Positions 7,798 to 16,655 of a stretch of 64,000 nucleotides of DNA are shown here, piece after piece (the stretch's first letter is position 1; every line of letters starts with the position of its first letter). Source of the stretch: Flavobacteriales bacterium. Its GTDB lineage: Bacteria > Bacteroidota > Bacteroidia > Flavobacteriales_D > Crocinitomicaceae. The stretch is from assembly GCA_947497485.1 (NCBI GenBank), contig CANMHB010000001.1:1-64000 (forward strand), written 5' to 3'. The notes under the pieces were generated by a model. The model made no database searches. It saw nothing but the letters and a program-made list of their open reading frames with translations, and had not been told where the DNA came from. A program made the position numbers and the translations under genes.

Positions 7798-9578
7798 CGC
7801 AACCAGTAATTATAAAGTACTTCATTTTTTCCACCAACCTCTTCCTGAAATTGAAATTGGGGTCTTCGAACATTGGTCATTTTTACTTTTACAGAAAATA
7901 ATTTTTCTTCTCTAGCTAACAACAGCTCCGCTGTTTCGGAGGTATTCATACCATTCATCATACCTTCCAACATTGACTGATCAACCCGAAAACCATTGCA
8001 TCCAACAATTTCATCTCCCACGCTTACTCCAGCATCTTCAGCACAAGATCCAGCGCGAATTGCCTTCACCATTACTTTACCATTTTCAGCTCGAACTGTT
8101 GCACCAAAAGTCGGCTTGAATGTTGTTACATCTTTCACCGAAACGCCAACTTTATCAAAATATTCAGCGTAAGGAATAATTTCCGTTCCATTGATATATT
8201 TTGCAAAGAAATCATCGAGATTTTTACCTGTAAATTTCTCCAATTCCGTTTTAAATTCCAATTCGTTAAACCCACGATTCATCTCGACATAAAACTTCTG
8301 ATAAAGGTGTTTCATGAAATGGTCAAGGCATTGTTTTCCTTTTGAATTACTAATAATCATCGCATCAAAAACAGCCGCAAGAATTGTCCCTCTTGAATAA
8401 TAGGTCATCGAAGTATTTGCACTATTTTCAGTTGGTCGATACGCTTTTATCCATGCATCAAAACTCGCATGTGCAACAGGCTGAACCCGAGACCCAACAG
8501 AACCTTCCACATAATTCACCGCACTTTGAATTTTACCAAGCATTTCATCTTTGGTGTGGTATCCTGCTCTTCGTAATATTAATTCATCGTAATAAGATGT
8601 GAAGCCCTCCATCACCCAAAGCAAGGTTGTGTAGTTTTCCTGATCGTAGTCAAATGGCCCCAATTCAATTGGACGAATGCGTTTAACGTTCCACAAATGA
8701 AAATATTCGTGAGCAACTAAGTTCAAGAAATTACGGTACTCTGCTCCACCATAGGTCCATCGATTGACACTCAAAACACATGAATTTGCGTGTTCTAGGC
8801 CGCCTTGACCATCTACAACATTGTGTACAATGAATGTGTATTCCTTATTCGGATTAACCCCAAAAACAGCTGTTTCTGCTTCAATGATTTTGGCCATATC
8901 CACCTTTAATGCAGAAATATCGTAATATGCTTCACCATACATCGAAACGGTATGTTTCACGCCCGAAGCCATAAATTCAAAAACTTCTTGATTTCCGATT
9001 TCGATTGGGCAATCCACTAATTGATCGTAGTTTGAAAACTCGAAGGTTTGAGAACCATCCTTTTGAATTGAAATCGAAGATTTAGGCAAAGCCGTAGAAA
9101 TGGTTTTAAAAGTTGAATGCGGAATAACTTCCAAACTACCTTTTTTGTCTTTGTGACCATCGACATACATGAATACTCCCGAGCCACTAACAAATCCATG
9201 CGTCAAATCAAGAAATGGTGTTCTAACTGAAAGTTCAAATGAATAAACTTCGTATTTAACTTTGATTTTTTTTGTTCCATCAGTCAAAATCGACCATGTG
9301 TTTTTATTTTTTTTCTGCACTTTCAGCTCTTTACCTTTCTCATCAAAGGCTTTCACTAAATTGATATTTTTGGAGAATTCCCGAACCAAATAGGATCCCG
9401 GAGCCCAAACAGGCATCTTTATATCCAATTGTTTCTCTTTGAAATCAGCCAAGGTCATTTCTACCTCGAAATAGTGGTTTTGCGGCTTTGGCATGCGCAA
9501 TTGATAGGAAATGGATTGGGCATTTATATCAAAACTTATAGTCGTAAGAAGAGTAAAAAATAAAAAGATTTTTTTCAT
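7794..9578 (-). CDS. Secreted M61-family metallopeptidase with PDZ domain
   Basis: 594 aa with signal peptide (MKKIFLFFTLLTTISF...INAQ). Layout: an N-terminal beta domain with SYQLRMPKPQNHYFEVE, a gluzincin catalytic domain with HEYFHLWN near residue 289 (HExxH zinc ligands), a downstream glutamate in WVMEGFTSYY, and a PDZ domain near residues 490-550 (GSCAEDAGVSVGDEIVGCNG). This is the order in M61 glycyl aminopeptidases, which cleave N-terminal Gly/Ala from peptides in the periplasm. Coupled by a 4-nt overlap to the BNR protein downstream. A TACTTTTG box lies 25 nt before the ATG. Confidence 0.93.
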   Translation of the reverse strand: MKKIFLFFTLLTTISFDINAQSISYQLRMPKPQNHYFEVEMTLADFKEKQLDIKMPVWAPGSYLVREFSKNINLVKAFDEKGKELKVQKKNKNTWSILTDGTKKIKVKYEVYSFELSVRTPFLDLTHGFVSGSGVFMYVDGHKDKKGSLEVIPHSTFKTISTALPKSSISIQKDGSQTFEFSNYDQLVDCPIEIGNQEVFEFMASGVKHTVSMYGEAYYDISALKVDMAKIIEAETAVFGVNPNKEYTFIVHNVVDGQGGLEHANSCVLSVNRWTYGGAEYRNFLNLVAHEYFHLWNVKRIRPIELGPFDYDQENYTTLLWVMEGFTSYYDELILRRAGYHTKDEMLGKIQSAVNYVEGSVGSRVQPVAHASFDAWIKAYRPTENSANTSMTYYSRGTILAAVFDAMIISNSKGKQCLDHFMKHLYQKFYVEMNRGFNELEFKTELEKFTGKNLDDFFAKYINGTEIIPYAEYFDKVGVSVKDVTTFKPTFGATVRAENGKVMVKAIRAGSCAEDAGVSVGDEIVGCNGFRVDQSMLEGMMNGMNTSETAELLLAREEKLFSVKVKMTNVRRPQFQFQEEVGGKNEVLYNYWLR

Positions 9579-9603
9579 AAAATGAGATGTGATATTTCAA
9601 TTC

Positions 9604-9611
9604 CAAAAGTA
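9604..9611 (-). promoter_or_regulatory. TAnnTTTG -7 box for M61 peptidase operon
   Basis: TACTTTTG on the minus strand, 25 nt upstream of the M61 ATG at 9578. Confidence 0.5.
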
Positions 9612-9735
9612 AACAATGATTCGTGTTTTCGCAAGAATCAATATTAATACCAAAAAGACTTGTTTTGCAGCAATAACCGAAAGACTAAATAATTCTTTTG
9701 TTAAAGTTTTATAAATTTATGCAAAATAAAATGTT

Positions 9736-11652
9736 ATGGAAAACAAACCGACGCTAGAAATTGAGTTTAACCAAAATCTGAAAAATTTTGTTCCGGAAAT
9801 TGCTGTTCGAATTATCTACTTAATTTTTTCTTATGTAATTTTAAAAAATTCAGGCGATGCATTTTCTCAATCATACTTTATTGCATCTCTTTTCATTTCA
9901 TTTAATTTTATTTTATTTCTATTAACATTGTATGGTACAAACCGAAGAAAAATAAGCATTACAAGGTTTATAGAAACTAGATTAAAAGCTCACGATCAAT
10001 ATAAAAAATGTAAAATAATTTATACTTCAGATTTTCAAAAAACACCATTTTACTTAATCGTTGGAGTCAGTGCTTTTTTATTTACTTGGTCGATTTTTAT
10101 GGTTTCTTTATTCTTAAAATTGGATCAAAATGACAATTCCATTATTAATGCCTTGATTATAATTGTTAGTCCTATATTTTATTCAATTATAACTTATTAC
10201 TATAGAATGAATTTCATCAGTAAAGGAATAGTCGCTGTTACAAATAATGACGAAAAATTTTCAAAAGAAAAAGTAGAGGAATTTATGTCTCTATTATATG
10301 ATGACCAAGAAGAAATCGACTTGCACTACATGAATGATGGTTTTATCTATGACATAGAAAAGAAAGCGAATATTTTTAAACAGCGAGTTGAAACATTATT
10401 AATTGAAGCAGTTTTCATAGGAGCCTTAACTTTTGGAACGTTCATTGAATTAACTAGTCCTGACAGCATAAGTTCATTTGACCAAATACATGACAAAGAA
10501 TTGAAATTAAATGAAACCAAAAACATAAGTAAATTTCAAGATTCTCATAATATTGATAAGGACTCAATTTATCGCTATTTAATGAATTCATTAAATCAAA
10601 CAACAATTAACTCAGCATTAAATCAAACTAAATGGTCAAATAAAAAAACTTCTAAAAACTATAGTGCAAATCATTTTTCGAAGACCAAAAAAGAAAATGG
10701 TATTTTTAAAGATTGGGCGGTTCAACGTCAATATACAATTCTCTCATACATTTACAAAACAATTTATTCCAAAAATGAAAATCATTCTGATGTAATACTT
10801 TTAATAGATTCTAGTTTTGCTAAAGACGAAAACTCAAATTTAGAATATGAAATTTCAGATATTAAGAAAAGGTTATTAAGCCTTACAAAAAGTTATATAC
10901 GAAAAGATAAACTAGATACTTTGTATGCAATAAATAAATCAATAGAATCGAAATTGGCAAAAGATTTAATTTTATATAGTGATCAATCAAATTTATTAAA
11001 ACTTGCAGGTAAAAATCCATTTAATGTAACCCAAGAAAATAGAGAGAAAATAAAACGTATTTTATGGAAGAACGACTTTGACAAGTTTATGAAATATGTT
11101 TGTATCACAAAAAAGTCTTGGGACGAGCAAGAATATCTATTTTTAATAGCCATTGGAAGTATTATTTGTTCGGTGCTCTATATTTCTGTTCTGATTAAAC
11201 GATTTGCGGTTATCATGCGAATAGAAGGATTATTTTCGGAGCTTAATAAAGCTATGGTTTGGAACAGAAGAGAGGAGGACGCATTATCGAATGAAATGAG
11301 AACAGAAGTTGAAGGTGGGAATAATGTGGTACTTGAGAAATTTATTAATAAAAGAAAGTATTACTCTGAAAAACTGCAAATTCAACTAGCAAAGTGTGAG
11401 CTCTTATGCACTAAAATTGAAACGAATATTCAAGTACTTTCATTTATTCGGAATTTAGGTCTAGGCATTTTCTTCTTAGTTTTAATGATTGGTACTATGA
11501 TGCTTGATCCAAGATTTACAATTGTGCTTGCTTCAATTCTGTTATATGCTTTAATCGGTTCTGCATTTATGCAGGAGGGAAGTAATTTAAGCTCATTTTG
11601 GCAGGTAATATCTGGTTCAATGAGTTCGAAAAATATTAAAGATGTGGATTAG
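9736..11652 (+). CDS. Large multi-pass membrane protein, unknown
   Basis: 638 aa; I do not recognise the family. Five predicted membrane segments crowd the N-terminal 240 residues (~20-38, 46-66, 104-127, 136-155, 218-238). A hydrophilic Lys/Asn/Ser-rich region of ~235 residues follows (240-475), then one helix (~475-495), a charged coiled-coil-like stretch (RIEGLFSELNKAM...EKLQIQLAKCELL) and two closing helices (~572-588, 594-614). The soluble part would sit on one face of the membrane. It is flanked by a divergent M61 gene and a convergent small membrane protein gene, so context gives no functional clue. The codon and base composition look more AT-rich than the neighbouring housekeeping genes. 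Confidence 0.75.
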   Translation: MENKPTLEIEFNQNLKNFVPEIAVRIIYLIFSYVILKNSGDAFSQSYFIASLFISFNFILFLLTLYGTNRRKISITRFIETRLKAHDQYKKCKIIYTSDFQKTPFYLIVGVSAFLFTWSIFMVSLFLKLDQNDNSIINALIIIVSPIFYSIITYYYRMNFISKGIVAVTNNDEKFSKEKVEEFMSLLYDDQEEIDLHYMNDGFIYDIEKKANIFKQRVETLLIEAVFIGALTFGTFIELTSPDSISSFDQIHDKELKLNETKNISKFQDSHNIDKDSIYRYLMNSLNQTTINSALNQTKWSNKKTSKNYSANHFSKTKKENGIFKDWAVQRQYTILSYIYKTIYSKNENHSDVILLIDSSFAKDENSNLEYEISDIKKRLLSLTKSYIRKDKLDTLYAINKSIESKLAKDLILYSDQSNLLKLAGKNPFNVTQENREKIKRILWKNDFDKFMKYVCITKKSWDEQEYLFLIAIGSIICSVLYISVLIKRFAVIMRIEGLFSELNKAMVWNRREEDALSNEMRTEVEGGNNVVLEKFINKRKYYSEKLQIQLAKCELLCTKIETNIQVLSFIRNLGLGIFFLVLMIGTMMLDPRFTIVLASILLYALIGSAFMQEGSNLSSFWQVISGSMSSKNIKDVD

Positions 11653-11687
11653 TATTTAATTTTAAAATCCTCCATTTAATTGTTCAT

Positions 11688-12089
11688 TTACATTTTTCTC
11701 CAATGATTAACCTGAACTATTAAAAAAGTCAACAAAGAGATAAGAATAAGTGGAATCGGGAAACTCAAACCACCATCGATATCCAATTTAAATGCACTTA
11801 AAAAAGTATTTGAAAAAGGAAGGCCGATGATAATCAGCACGATATCTTGCAAGATAATTGATTTCAACGATTTTGATTTCCACCTAAAAATAACGCTCCA
11901 GAAAAGTAAAAAAGAAATAATGGTAATAAAAAGAAACGGAGTTAATAACCAATCTAATGAAATCCAGCTAATTGGCTGATAAAGCAATCCGAAAATCATC
12001 CAAGGAATTAGCCAGAGGGTGCTGAAGAAATAGGCTATAATCGATAAGATCACTGATAGTTCTAAAATTAGTCGATGGATATGTTTCAT
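11688..12089 (-). CDS. Small four-helix membrane protein, unknown
   Basis: 133 aa, almost entirely hydrophobic, with four likely membrane helices (~8-28, 32-44 with a WMIFGLLYQP turn, 48-68, 82-100 and 108-128, the second possibly re-entrant). No family recognised. It starts 14 bp after the purT stop on the same strand, so it is probably read through from purT. Its start (MKHIHRLILELS) is the only reasonable ATG. Confidence 0.55.
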   Translation of the reverse strand: MKHIHRLILELSVILSIIAYFFSTLWLIPWMIFGLLYQPISWISLDWLLTPFLFITIISFLLFWSVIFRWKSKSLKSIILQDIVLIIIGLPFSNTFLSAFKLDIDGGLSFPIPLILISLLTFLIVQVNHWRKM

Positions 12090-12103
12090 TTAATTACAAA
12101 CGT

Positions 12104-13264
12104 TTAATCCACTTTGATTTTTCCTGCAACAACTTTGGCTTTTTTAACCAATTCCGAAACGTCTTCATTTCCATAAGCTAGTGCGACAGCCATTCTGCGA
12201 TAAGGGCGAGAAGTTGGTTTACCAAAAATTTTAAAATCAGAATTAGGTAATGCTGCAGCTTCATTCAAGCCTGAAAATGTTGGGAAATCATTCGACTCTT
12301 TGTCTGCAAGAACAACTGCACTTGCTCCATTTCGAAGTAATTTCACTTCTGGAATCGGCAAACCTAGAACGGCTCTAGCATGTAACTCAAATTCAGAGAA
12401 ATTTTGTGTTCCTGCCAAAGTCACCATTCCCGTATCATGCGGTCGCGGGGATAATTCAGAGAAATAAGCTCCTTTTTTAGTGATGAAAAATTCAACGCCC
12501 CAAATTCCTGCTCCGCCAAGTGCTTTGGTAACTTTTTCAGCCATTTCCTGTGCTTCTTTCAAATGCTCAGGTTTCATTGGCATAGGCTGCCAACTCTCTT
12601 GGTAATCACCACGCTCTTGTCGATGACCAATTGGCGGACAGAACAACGTTGGACCATTTTGTTGAGTTACCGTCAAAAGAGTTATTTCATAATCAAAATC
12701 AATAAATCCCTCCACAATTACTTCTCTTAAATCACCGCGAGAACCTTCCATGGCATAATTCCATGCTTTTTCAATGTCCGCTTCAGATTTAATTACAGAT
12801 TGACCTTTTCCAGAACTAGACATCAAAGGCTTTACGACACATGGAATTCCTGTTATTTCAACTCCCGCTTTTAACTCGTCAAGGCTCGTTGCATAACGAT
12901 AAGTTGCTGTTCGCACGCCAACTTCAATTGCCGCCAAATCACGAATGGCTTTGCGGTTCATTGTGAAATTCGCTGCTTTTGCACTTGGAACTACTTGAAT
13001 TCCTTGTTTTTCGTAATCGTAAAATCGCTCGGTTCGAATGGCTTCAATTTCTGGCACAATTAAGTCTGGTTGATGCTTTGCAACAATTCGGTCTAATTCT
13101 TCGCCATCAAGCATATTAATTACTTCAAATTCATGTGAAACTTGCATCGCCGGAGCTCCGGGATAACTGTCAACAGCAACAACATTTTGTCCAAGTCGCT
13201 GGCAAGCAATAACAAACTCTTTTCCAAGCTCACCAGAACCTAAAAGAAGGATTTTTTTTCTCAT
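12104..13264 (-). CDS. purT: Formate-dependent phosphoribosylglycinamide formyltransferase PurT
   Basis: 386 aa, close to the usual 390. The N-terminus [22 protein letters not shown] near residue 73, the ATP-grasp block [14 protein letters not shown] (~144-157) and [14 protein letters not shown] (~270) are the PurT signature and separate it from PurK. It makes formyl-GAR from GAR, formate and ATP in purine synthesis, without using formyl-tetrahydrofolate. purE lies 108 bp upstream on the same strand. purT has its own promoter box (TAACTTTG) only 4 nt before the ATG, predicting a leaderless transcript. Confidence 0.95.
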   Translation of the reverse strand: MRKKILLLGSGELGKEFVIACQRLGQNVVAVDSYPGAPAMQVSHEFEVINMLDGEELDRIVAKHQPDLIVPEIEAIRTERFYDYEKQGIQVVPSAKAANFTMNRKAIRDLAAIEVGVRTATYRYATSLDELKAGVEITGIPCVVKPLMSSSGKGQSVIKSEADIEKAWNYAMEGSRGDLREVIVEGFIDFDYEITLLTVTQQNGPTLFCPPIGHRQERGDYQESWQPMPMKPEHLKEAQEMAEKVTKALGGAGIWGVEFFITKKGAYFSELSPRPHDTGMVTLAGTQNFSEFELHARAVLGLPIPEVKLLRNGASAVVLADKESNDFPTFSGLNEAAALPNSDFKIFGKPTSRPYRRMAVALAYGNEDVSELVKKAKVVAGKIKVD

Positions 13265-13268
13265 GAAA

Positions 13269-13276
13269 CAAAGTTA
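13269..13276 (-). promoter_or_regulatory. TAnnTTTG -7 box abutting purT start
   Basis: TAACTTTG followed by TTTC and then the ATG of purT. The gap of 4 nt leaves no room for a 5' UTR with a ribosome binding site. Confidence 0.6.
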
Positions 13277-13341
13277 AGGAATCGTTGAAATTTAGATGCA
13301 GAATTTGTCTTTATAAAGAAATTGCGAACCAAGTAACGAAT

Positions 13342-13373
13342 AATTGCGAACGAAAAGTTAGCAATTCGCAATT
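13342..13373. repeat. Inverted repeat between purT and purE
   Basis: AATTGCGAA (13342-13350) is the inverse of TTCGCAATT (13365-13373); a third direct copy of ATTGCGAAC is at 13321-13329. It overlaps the purE stop codon. On the minus strand it could form a hairpin after purE, but no T-run follows, so calling it a terminator would be weak. Confidence 0.4.
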
Positions 13374-13854
13374 ATTTAATTCCCCTTTGACTTTCAAGAA
13401 CCGCTTCTTTCATTGATTCAGCGTAACTATCTAGTTTTTTCTGAACCTCTGAATCAAAACTACCGATTATGCGCGCAGCAAGAATTCCTGCATTTTTAGC
13501 TCCATTCAAAGCAACTGTTGCTACTGGTATTCCATTTGGCATTTGAAGAATACTCAAAATGGAGTCCCAACCATCAATAGAATTTGAGGATTTTACAGGA
13601 ACGCCAATAACAGGAAGTGAAGTCATGGATGCAGTCATTCCCGGAAGATGCGCAGCGCCACCAGCTCCGGCAATTATAACTTTTAGACCGCGACTTGCCG
13701 CCGTTTTAGCATATTCCACCATTAATTCGGGCGTACGGTGGGCTGAAACAATTTTCACTTCCGATGAAATTCCAACCTCATCTAAAAAATCTTTTGCTGC
13801 TTGCATCACGGGTAAATCAGATGCACTTCCCATGATAATTCCAACTTGAATCAT
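13372..13854 (-). CDS. purE: N5-carboxyaminoimidazole ribonucleotide mutase PurE
   Basis: 160 aa, normal class I PurE length. Motifs: [13 protein letters not shown] (6-18), SAHRTPE (42-48), [12 protein letters not shown] (62-73) and [20 protein letters not shown] (106-125). It moves the carboxylate of N5-CAIR to give CAIR in purine synthesis and works with PurK, which is not in this window. The start overlaps the stop of the tatA-like gene by 4 nt (ATGA), so the two are coupled although functionally unrelated. Confidence 0.96.
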   Translation of the reverse strand: MIQVGIIMGSASDLPVMQAAKDFLDEVGISSEVKIVSAHRTPELMVEYAKTAASRGLKVIIAGAGGAAHLPGMTASMTSLPVIGVPVKSSNSIDGWDSILSILQMPNGIPVATVALNGAKNAGILAARIIGSFDSEVQKKLDSYAESMKEAVLESQRGIK

Positions 13855-14270
13855 GCGTCTTTGTTTTGATTTGAGTCAATTTCCTGTTGATCCAAAGGAA
13901 TATTCTTTGGAGTTTCTTCGATATTAGTTGCTTCATCTTGCGGATTTCCAGTAGTAACTTCAGATGAAGCTGAACCTCTGAATTCCATCGTATTATTTAT
14001 TTCCGTCGATACTTGATCGAGCGGTTGACGAATTTCCTCAGTTGTCTCTTTCAGTAATTCAGAAAAATTCATATCCTTTTTGATGTCCATACCAGACTTC
14101 TGAATTTCACGCTGCAGCTCAGACTGTGCATTCCTGAATTCGTACAATGTTCTTCCCAATGTTTTAGCTATTCCTGGGATGCTCTTCGCTCCAAAAAAAA
14201 GCAAAACAACAAGCATAATTACCACAATTTCAGACATTGCAATATCCTCGAAAAGAAGTGGAATAAACAT
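13851..14270 (-). CDS. tatA: Twin-arginine translocase subunit TatA/TatB-like
   Basis: 139 aa. Short N-terminus, one membrane helix ([16 protein letters not shown], ~13-28), the hinge [15 protein letters not shown] and an amphipathic helix with [19 protein letters not shown], followed by an acidic, disordered tail. This is the TatA/Hcf106 layout; Bacteroidota have TatA-type proteins of this length, and whether it serves as TatA or TatB cannot be settled here. It forms the membrane-weakening pore element with TatC, which is absent from the window. A TATCTTTG box is 4 nt before the ATG. Coupled to purE downstream. Confidence 0.9.
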   Translation of the reverse strand: MFIPLLFEDIAMSEIVVIMLVVLLFFGAKSIPGIAKTLGRTLYEFRNAQSELQREIQKSGMDIKKDMNFSELLKETTEEIRQPLDQVSTEINNTMEFRGSASSEVTTGNPQDEATNIEETPKNIPLDQQEIDSNQNKDA

Positions 14271-14274
14271 GAAA

Positions 14275-14282
14275 CAAAGATA
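14275..14282 (-). promoter_or_regulatory. TAnnTTTG -7 box abutting tatA start
   Basis: TATCTTTG, then TTTC, then the tatA ATG: the same spacing and the same 4-nt spacer as at purT. Confidence 0.6.
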
Positions 14283-14323
14283 GAATTTATTTATGACTTA
14301 GTAAGTCAATATTTCATCGAGAA

Positions 14324-15094
14324 TCAAATGGTTTGCATTTTTTGAATCACCCGAAGTAGCAACGAATCAGGAATTATCGGTAATAAAAATTTGATTAGTA
14401 TATTCAAACCGACATCCGATATACAAATACGTTTTCCTTTCATCATAGCATTATAACCTTTCAAGGCAGTTGAATAGGCTGTTGCTCCGTTTTTAAACAT
14501 TTCACTGTTTCCCATGCCTGCAGCAAATTCAAATTCTGTTTTAACCGGACCAGGACAAAGTGCAGTCACAGAAATCCCATGAGGTTTTAATTCGTGAGAA
14601 ATTCCTCTAGAAAACGACACAACAAAAGCTTTTGTGGCGAAATATGTCGCTTGTAAAGGTCCTGGAAGAAATCCTGCAGTACTCGCCGTATTTAGAATTC
14701 GACCTGATTTTCTTGCTTTCATATCCTGCAAAAACAAATGCGACAATTCAACAAGTGCTTGCACATTCAAGTGAATCATTTCGATGTCTTTTTCCAAAGG
14801 ACGATCTACGAAATTTCCATGTCCTCCAAAACCGGCGTTGTTCATCAGGTATTCAATTTCAATATTCTTTTCTTTACAAAAATAATAGACATTTTTTGCC
14901 GCTCCAGCTTGCGATAAATCTTGCTGAAAAACAGCTACCTCAACGTTGTATTTATCTTCCAACTCACTCCGTAAAGATTCCAATTCCGCTCCTCTGCGTG
15001 CAACAAGAACGATGTTACCGCCTTTAGATGCGTGAATTCTTGCTAGTTCTTTTCCGATTCCGCTAGATGCTCCTGTGATTAATGCTGTTTTCAT
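14324..15094 (-). CDS. Short-chain dehydrogenase/reductase
   Basis: 256 aa. Classical SDR: TGASSGIG cofactor motif at residues 7-14, NNAGFGG near 90, catalytic Ser in NTASTAGF (~138) and YFATK (~151-155, Tyr and Lys of the YxxxK motif). LCPGPVKTEF follows the active site. Arg/Lys after the beta2 strand (ARRGAE) suggests NADPH preference (inference). The substrate is not predictable. It resembles the DltE/YqjQ-type cytoplasmic SDRs of ~260 aa. It lies alone between tatA and the deacetylase gene on the same strand. Confidence 0.9.
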   Translation of the reverse strand: MKTALITGASSGIGKELARIHASKGGNIVLVARRGAELESLRSELEDKYNVEVAVFQQDLSQAGAAKNVYYFCKEKNIEIEYLMNNAGFGGHGNFVDRPLEKDIEMIHLNVQALVELSHLFLQDMKARKSGRILNTASTAGFLPGPLQATYFATKAFVVSFSRGISHELKPHGISVTALCPGPVKTEFEFAAGMGNSEMFKNGATAYSTALKGYNAMMKGKRICISDVGLNILIKFLLPIIPDSLLLRVIQKMQTI

Positions 15095-15145
15095 TTATGT
15101 TTTCGATTTTATATTTAACATTAGTTACGGGTAATTGTTTAAGCA

Positions 15146-16042
15146 TCAAGTTAGAAGATCCAATCCAATACGAAAGGTGTTTGCATGCGCTTCAACAATG
15201 TCTTTGATCTGCGGACTGTAGCCTCCACCCATACTACAAACAATCGGTGCGTTTAGTTGCCTAGCTGTTTTAAAAACGATTTTATCACGTTCGGCACAAC
15301 CACGCATGGAAATAGCTAATTTTCCAAGTTTGTCAGTTTCAAGAATGTCAACGCCACATTGGTAAAAAATGAAATCAGGTGTAAACTTTGAAATGATTGA
15401 GTCCAAATTACTTTCTAGTAAATACAAATATTCTTTATCCGAAATACCATCTTTAAGTGGAACATCCCAATCTGATGTTTCCTTTTGCATTGGGTAATTA
15501 TTTTCACCGTGCATGCTAAACGTAAAAACACGGTCTTCCTTTTCGAGCAGTTGTGCAGATCCGTTGCCCTGATGTACATCGAGATCAACGATAAGAATTT
15601 TTTGAATTTGCGTATTTCGAAGAAGCCAATTTGAAGCAATAACCTGATCGTTCAACAAACAGAAGCCCTCTCCCCGATCATAAAAAGCATGATGTGTTCC
15701 ACCGGCTATGTTGAACCCGATTCCGTTTTCAAGTGCAATTTCCACAGCTTTTCGAGTTCCTTCCATTATGGTGATTTCTCGCTCAATTAATTCTTTAGAA
15801 TGCACAAAACCTGAAACCCGTTGCTCGCGATCAGTTATCTGAAGATTCCGAAGTCTTTCCCAATAATTTGGACAGTGAACCGCTAATAAATTCTCCTGAC
15901 TTAGTAATTCAGGTTCAAAAAAATCAGATTCATGAACGGTTCCTTCGTGAATCAATTGCTTTGGGAGTAAATCATATTTCTCCATAGGGAAACGATGATT
16001 TTCAGGCAAAGGGTGCACGTAATTCGGATGAAATGCAATCAT
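15146..16042 (-). CDS. Histone-deacetylase-family amidohydrolase
   Basis: 298 aa, arginase/deacetylase fold. Motifs of the family: GGTHHAF at residues 114-120 (catalytic His pair), DLDVHQGNG at 153-161 (zinc Asp and His) and CGVDILETDKLG near 230 (second zinc Asp). Bacterial members deacetylate acetylated small molecules such as acetylpolyamines, or acetylated proteins; the substrate here is unknown. The ATG at 16042 overlaps the TGA of a remnant copy of the YkgJ C-terminus (16039-16089), which suggests that this gene once followed a complete ykgJ gene in an operon. Confidence 0.9.
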   Translation of the reverse strand: MIAFHPNYVHPLPENHRFPMEKYDLLPKQLIHEGTVHESDFFEPELLSQENLLAVHCPNYWERLRNLQITDREQRVSGFVHSKELIEREITIMEGTRKAVEIALENGIGFNIAGGTHHAFYDRGEGFCLLNDQVIASNWLLRNTQIQKILIVDLDVHQGNGSAQLLEKEDRVFTFSMHGENNYPMQKETSDWDVPLKDGISDKEYLYLLESNLDSIISKFTPDFIFYQCGVDILETDKLGKLAISMRGCAERDKIVFKTARQLNAPIVCSMGGGYSPQIKDIVEAHANTFRIGLDLLT

Positions 16043-16089
16043 AAAATCTTCTGAACTACTCTAGAAACAGCGAAACAGATCAATGTGTT
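16039..16089 (-). pseudogene. Remnant of a ykgJ 3' end upstream of the deacetylase gene
   Basis: The minus strand reads 16 codons, NTLICFAVSRVVQKIL, and a stop, matching the last 16 residues of the intact YkgJ protein (NTLVCPAVSRIVQKIL, encoded at 16656-16706). At DNA level 16037-16090 and 16654-16707 align without gaps at 48 of 54 positions; weaker similarity runs to about 16114 after a 1-nt shift. The TGA overlaps the deacetylase ATG. No start codon and no upstream coding sequence remain. Confidence 0.85.
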
Positions 16090-16137
16090 CATATAGTTAA
16101 AAACATAAATTTGAACTTACTTGTATTAATATTTTTA

Positions 16138-16145
16138 TATATTTG
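16138..16145 (+). promoter_or_regulatory. TAnnTTTG -7 box for secreted protein gene
   Basis: TATATTTG, 31 nt before the ATG at 16177, with a TTTG at 16110-16113 as a possible -33 element (24 nt apart, slightly long). Confidence 0.5.
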
Positions 16146-16176
16146 AGAATGAAAGTTTTATTTAAAAATCAATATT

Positions 16177-16641
16177 ATGAAAAAATTATCTACTTTTTTA
16201 GCCCTGCTTTTTATTTTCCTAGTTAGCACTTCGAATGCACAAAGTGTAAGAATAAATTTTGTAAGGTATAAACAAATTGAATTTAACACCTATATAAGTG
16301 AATGGGAAAATTGGCCTAACTCATGGAATGAGAGTGGCGCATATGCAATAATTCGAAATATTTATGATGGTATGTATGAAGTATCCATATACAGTTACGA
16401 TGATTCCTTTCTTGTATCTTCTACTTGTACATTTGATTCAAATGTAACAACCAAGAAAAGGGATTCTCAAGATTTACCCTATTTAAATTGTTATTCAGAT
16501 ACCGAAGGTGATCAAGTATGGACAAATGTAGTTTCTTTAAAATCATTAACAGAGGATGTAACTGGATGGAAACAAGATGGCGCACAACTATATTTATGGA
16601 TTTTTAGTGCTGAAACACCTTTCTCATTTGTCTTTGAATAA
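16177..16641 (+). CDS. Small secreted protein, unknown, in inserted segment
   Basis: 154 aa with a clear signal peptide (MKKLSTFLALLFIFLVSTSNAQ). The mature part has no recognisable motif; it is rich in aromatic residues (WENWPNSWNESGAY, LYLWIF) and has two cysteines (in SSTCTF and LNCYSD). It lies on the opposite strand to its neighbours and is bracketed by two direct copies of the ykgJ 3' end (16037-16090 and 16654-16707), so it was probably inserted into an older ykgJ-deacetylase operon. It has its own promoter box. Its function is unknown. Confidence 0.7.
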   Translation: MKKLSTFLALLFIFLVSTSNAQSVRINFVRYKQIEFNTYISEWENWPNSWNESGAYAIIRNIYDGMYEVSIYSYDDSFLVSSTCTFDSNVTTKKRDSQDLPYLNCYSDTEGDQVWTNVVSLKSLTEDVTGWKQDGAQLYLWIFSAETPFSFVFE

Positions 16642-16655
16642 CTATTCTGTCGAAA

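Noticed and set aside
13321..13373. ATTGCGAA repeats as purE terminator or operator
   Set aside because: No T-run on the relevant strand and overlap with the stop codon; only the inverted repeat itself is certain.
14632..15027. 131-codon + strand frame opposite the SDR gene
   Set aside because: Antisense shadow of a well-supported SDR; no family signal.
16090..16653. Segment between the duplicated ykgJ tails as an insertion sequence
   Set aside because: No transposase frame and no terminal inverted repeats are visible; the only gene is a small secreted protein.
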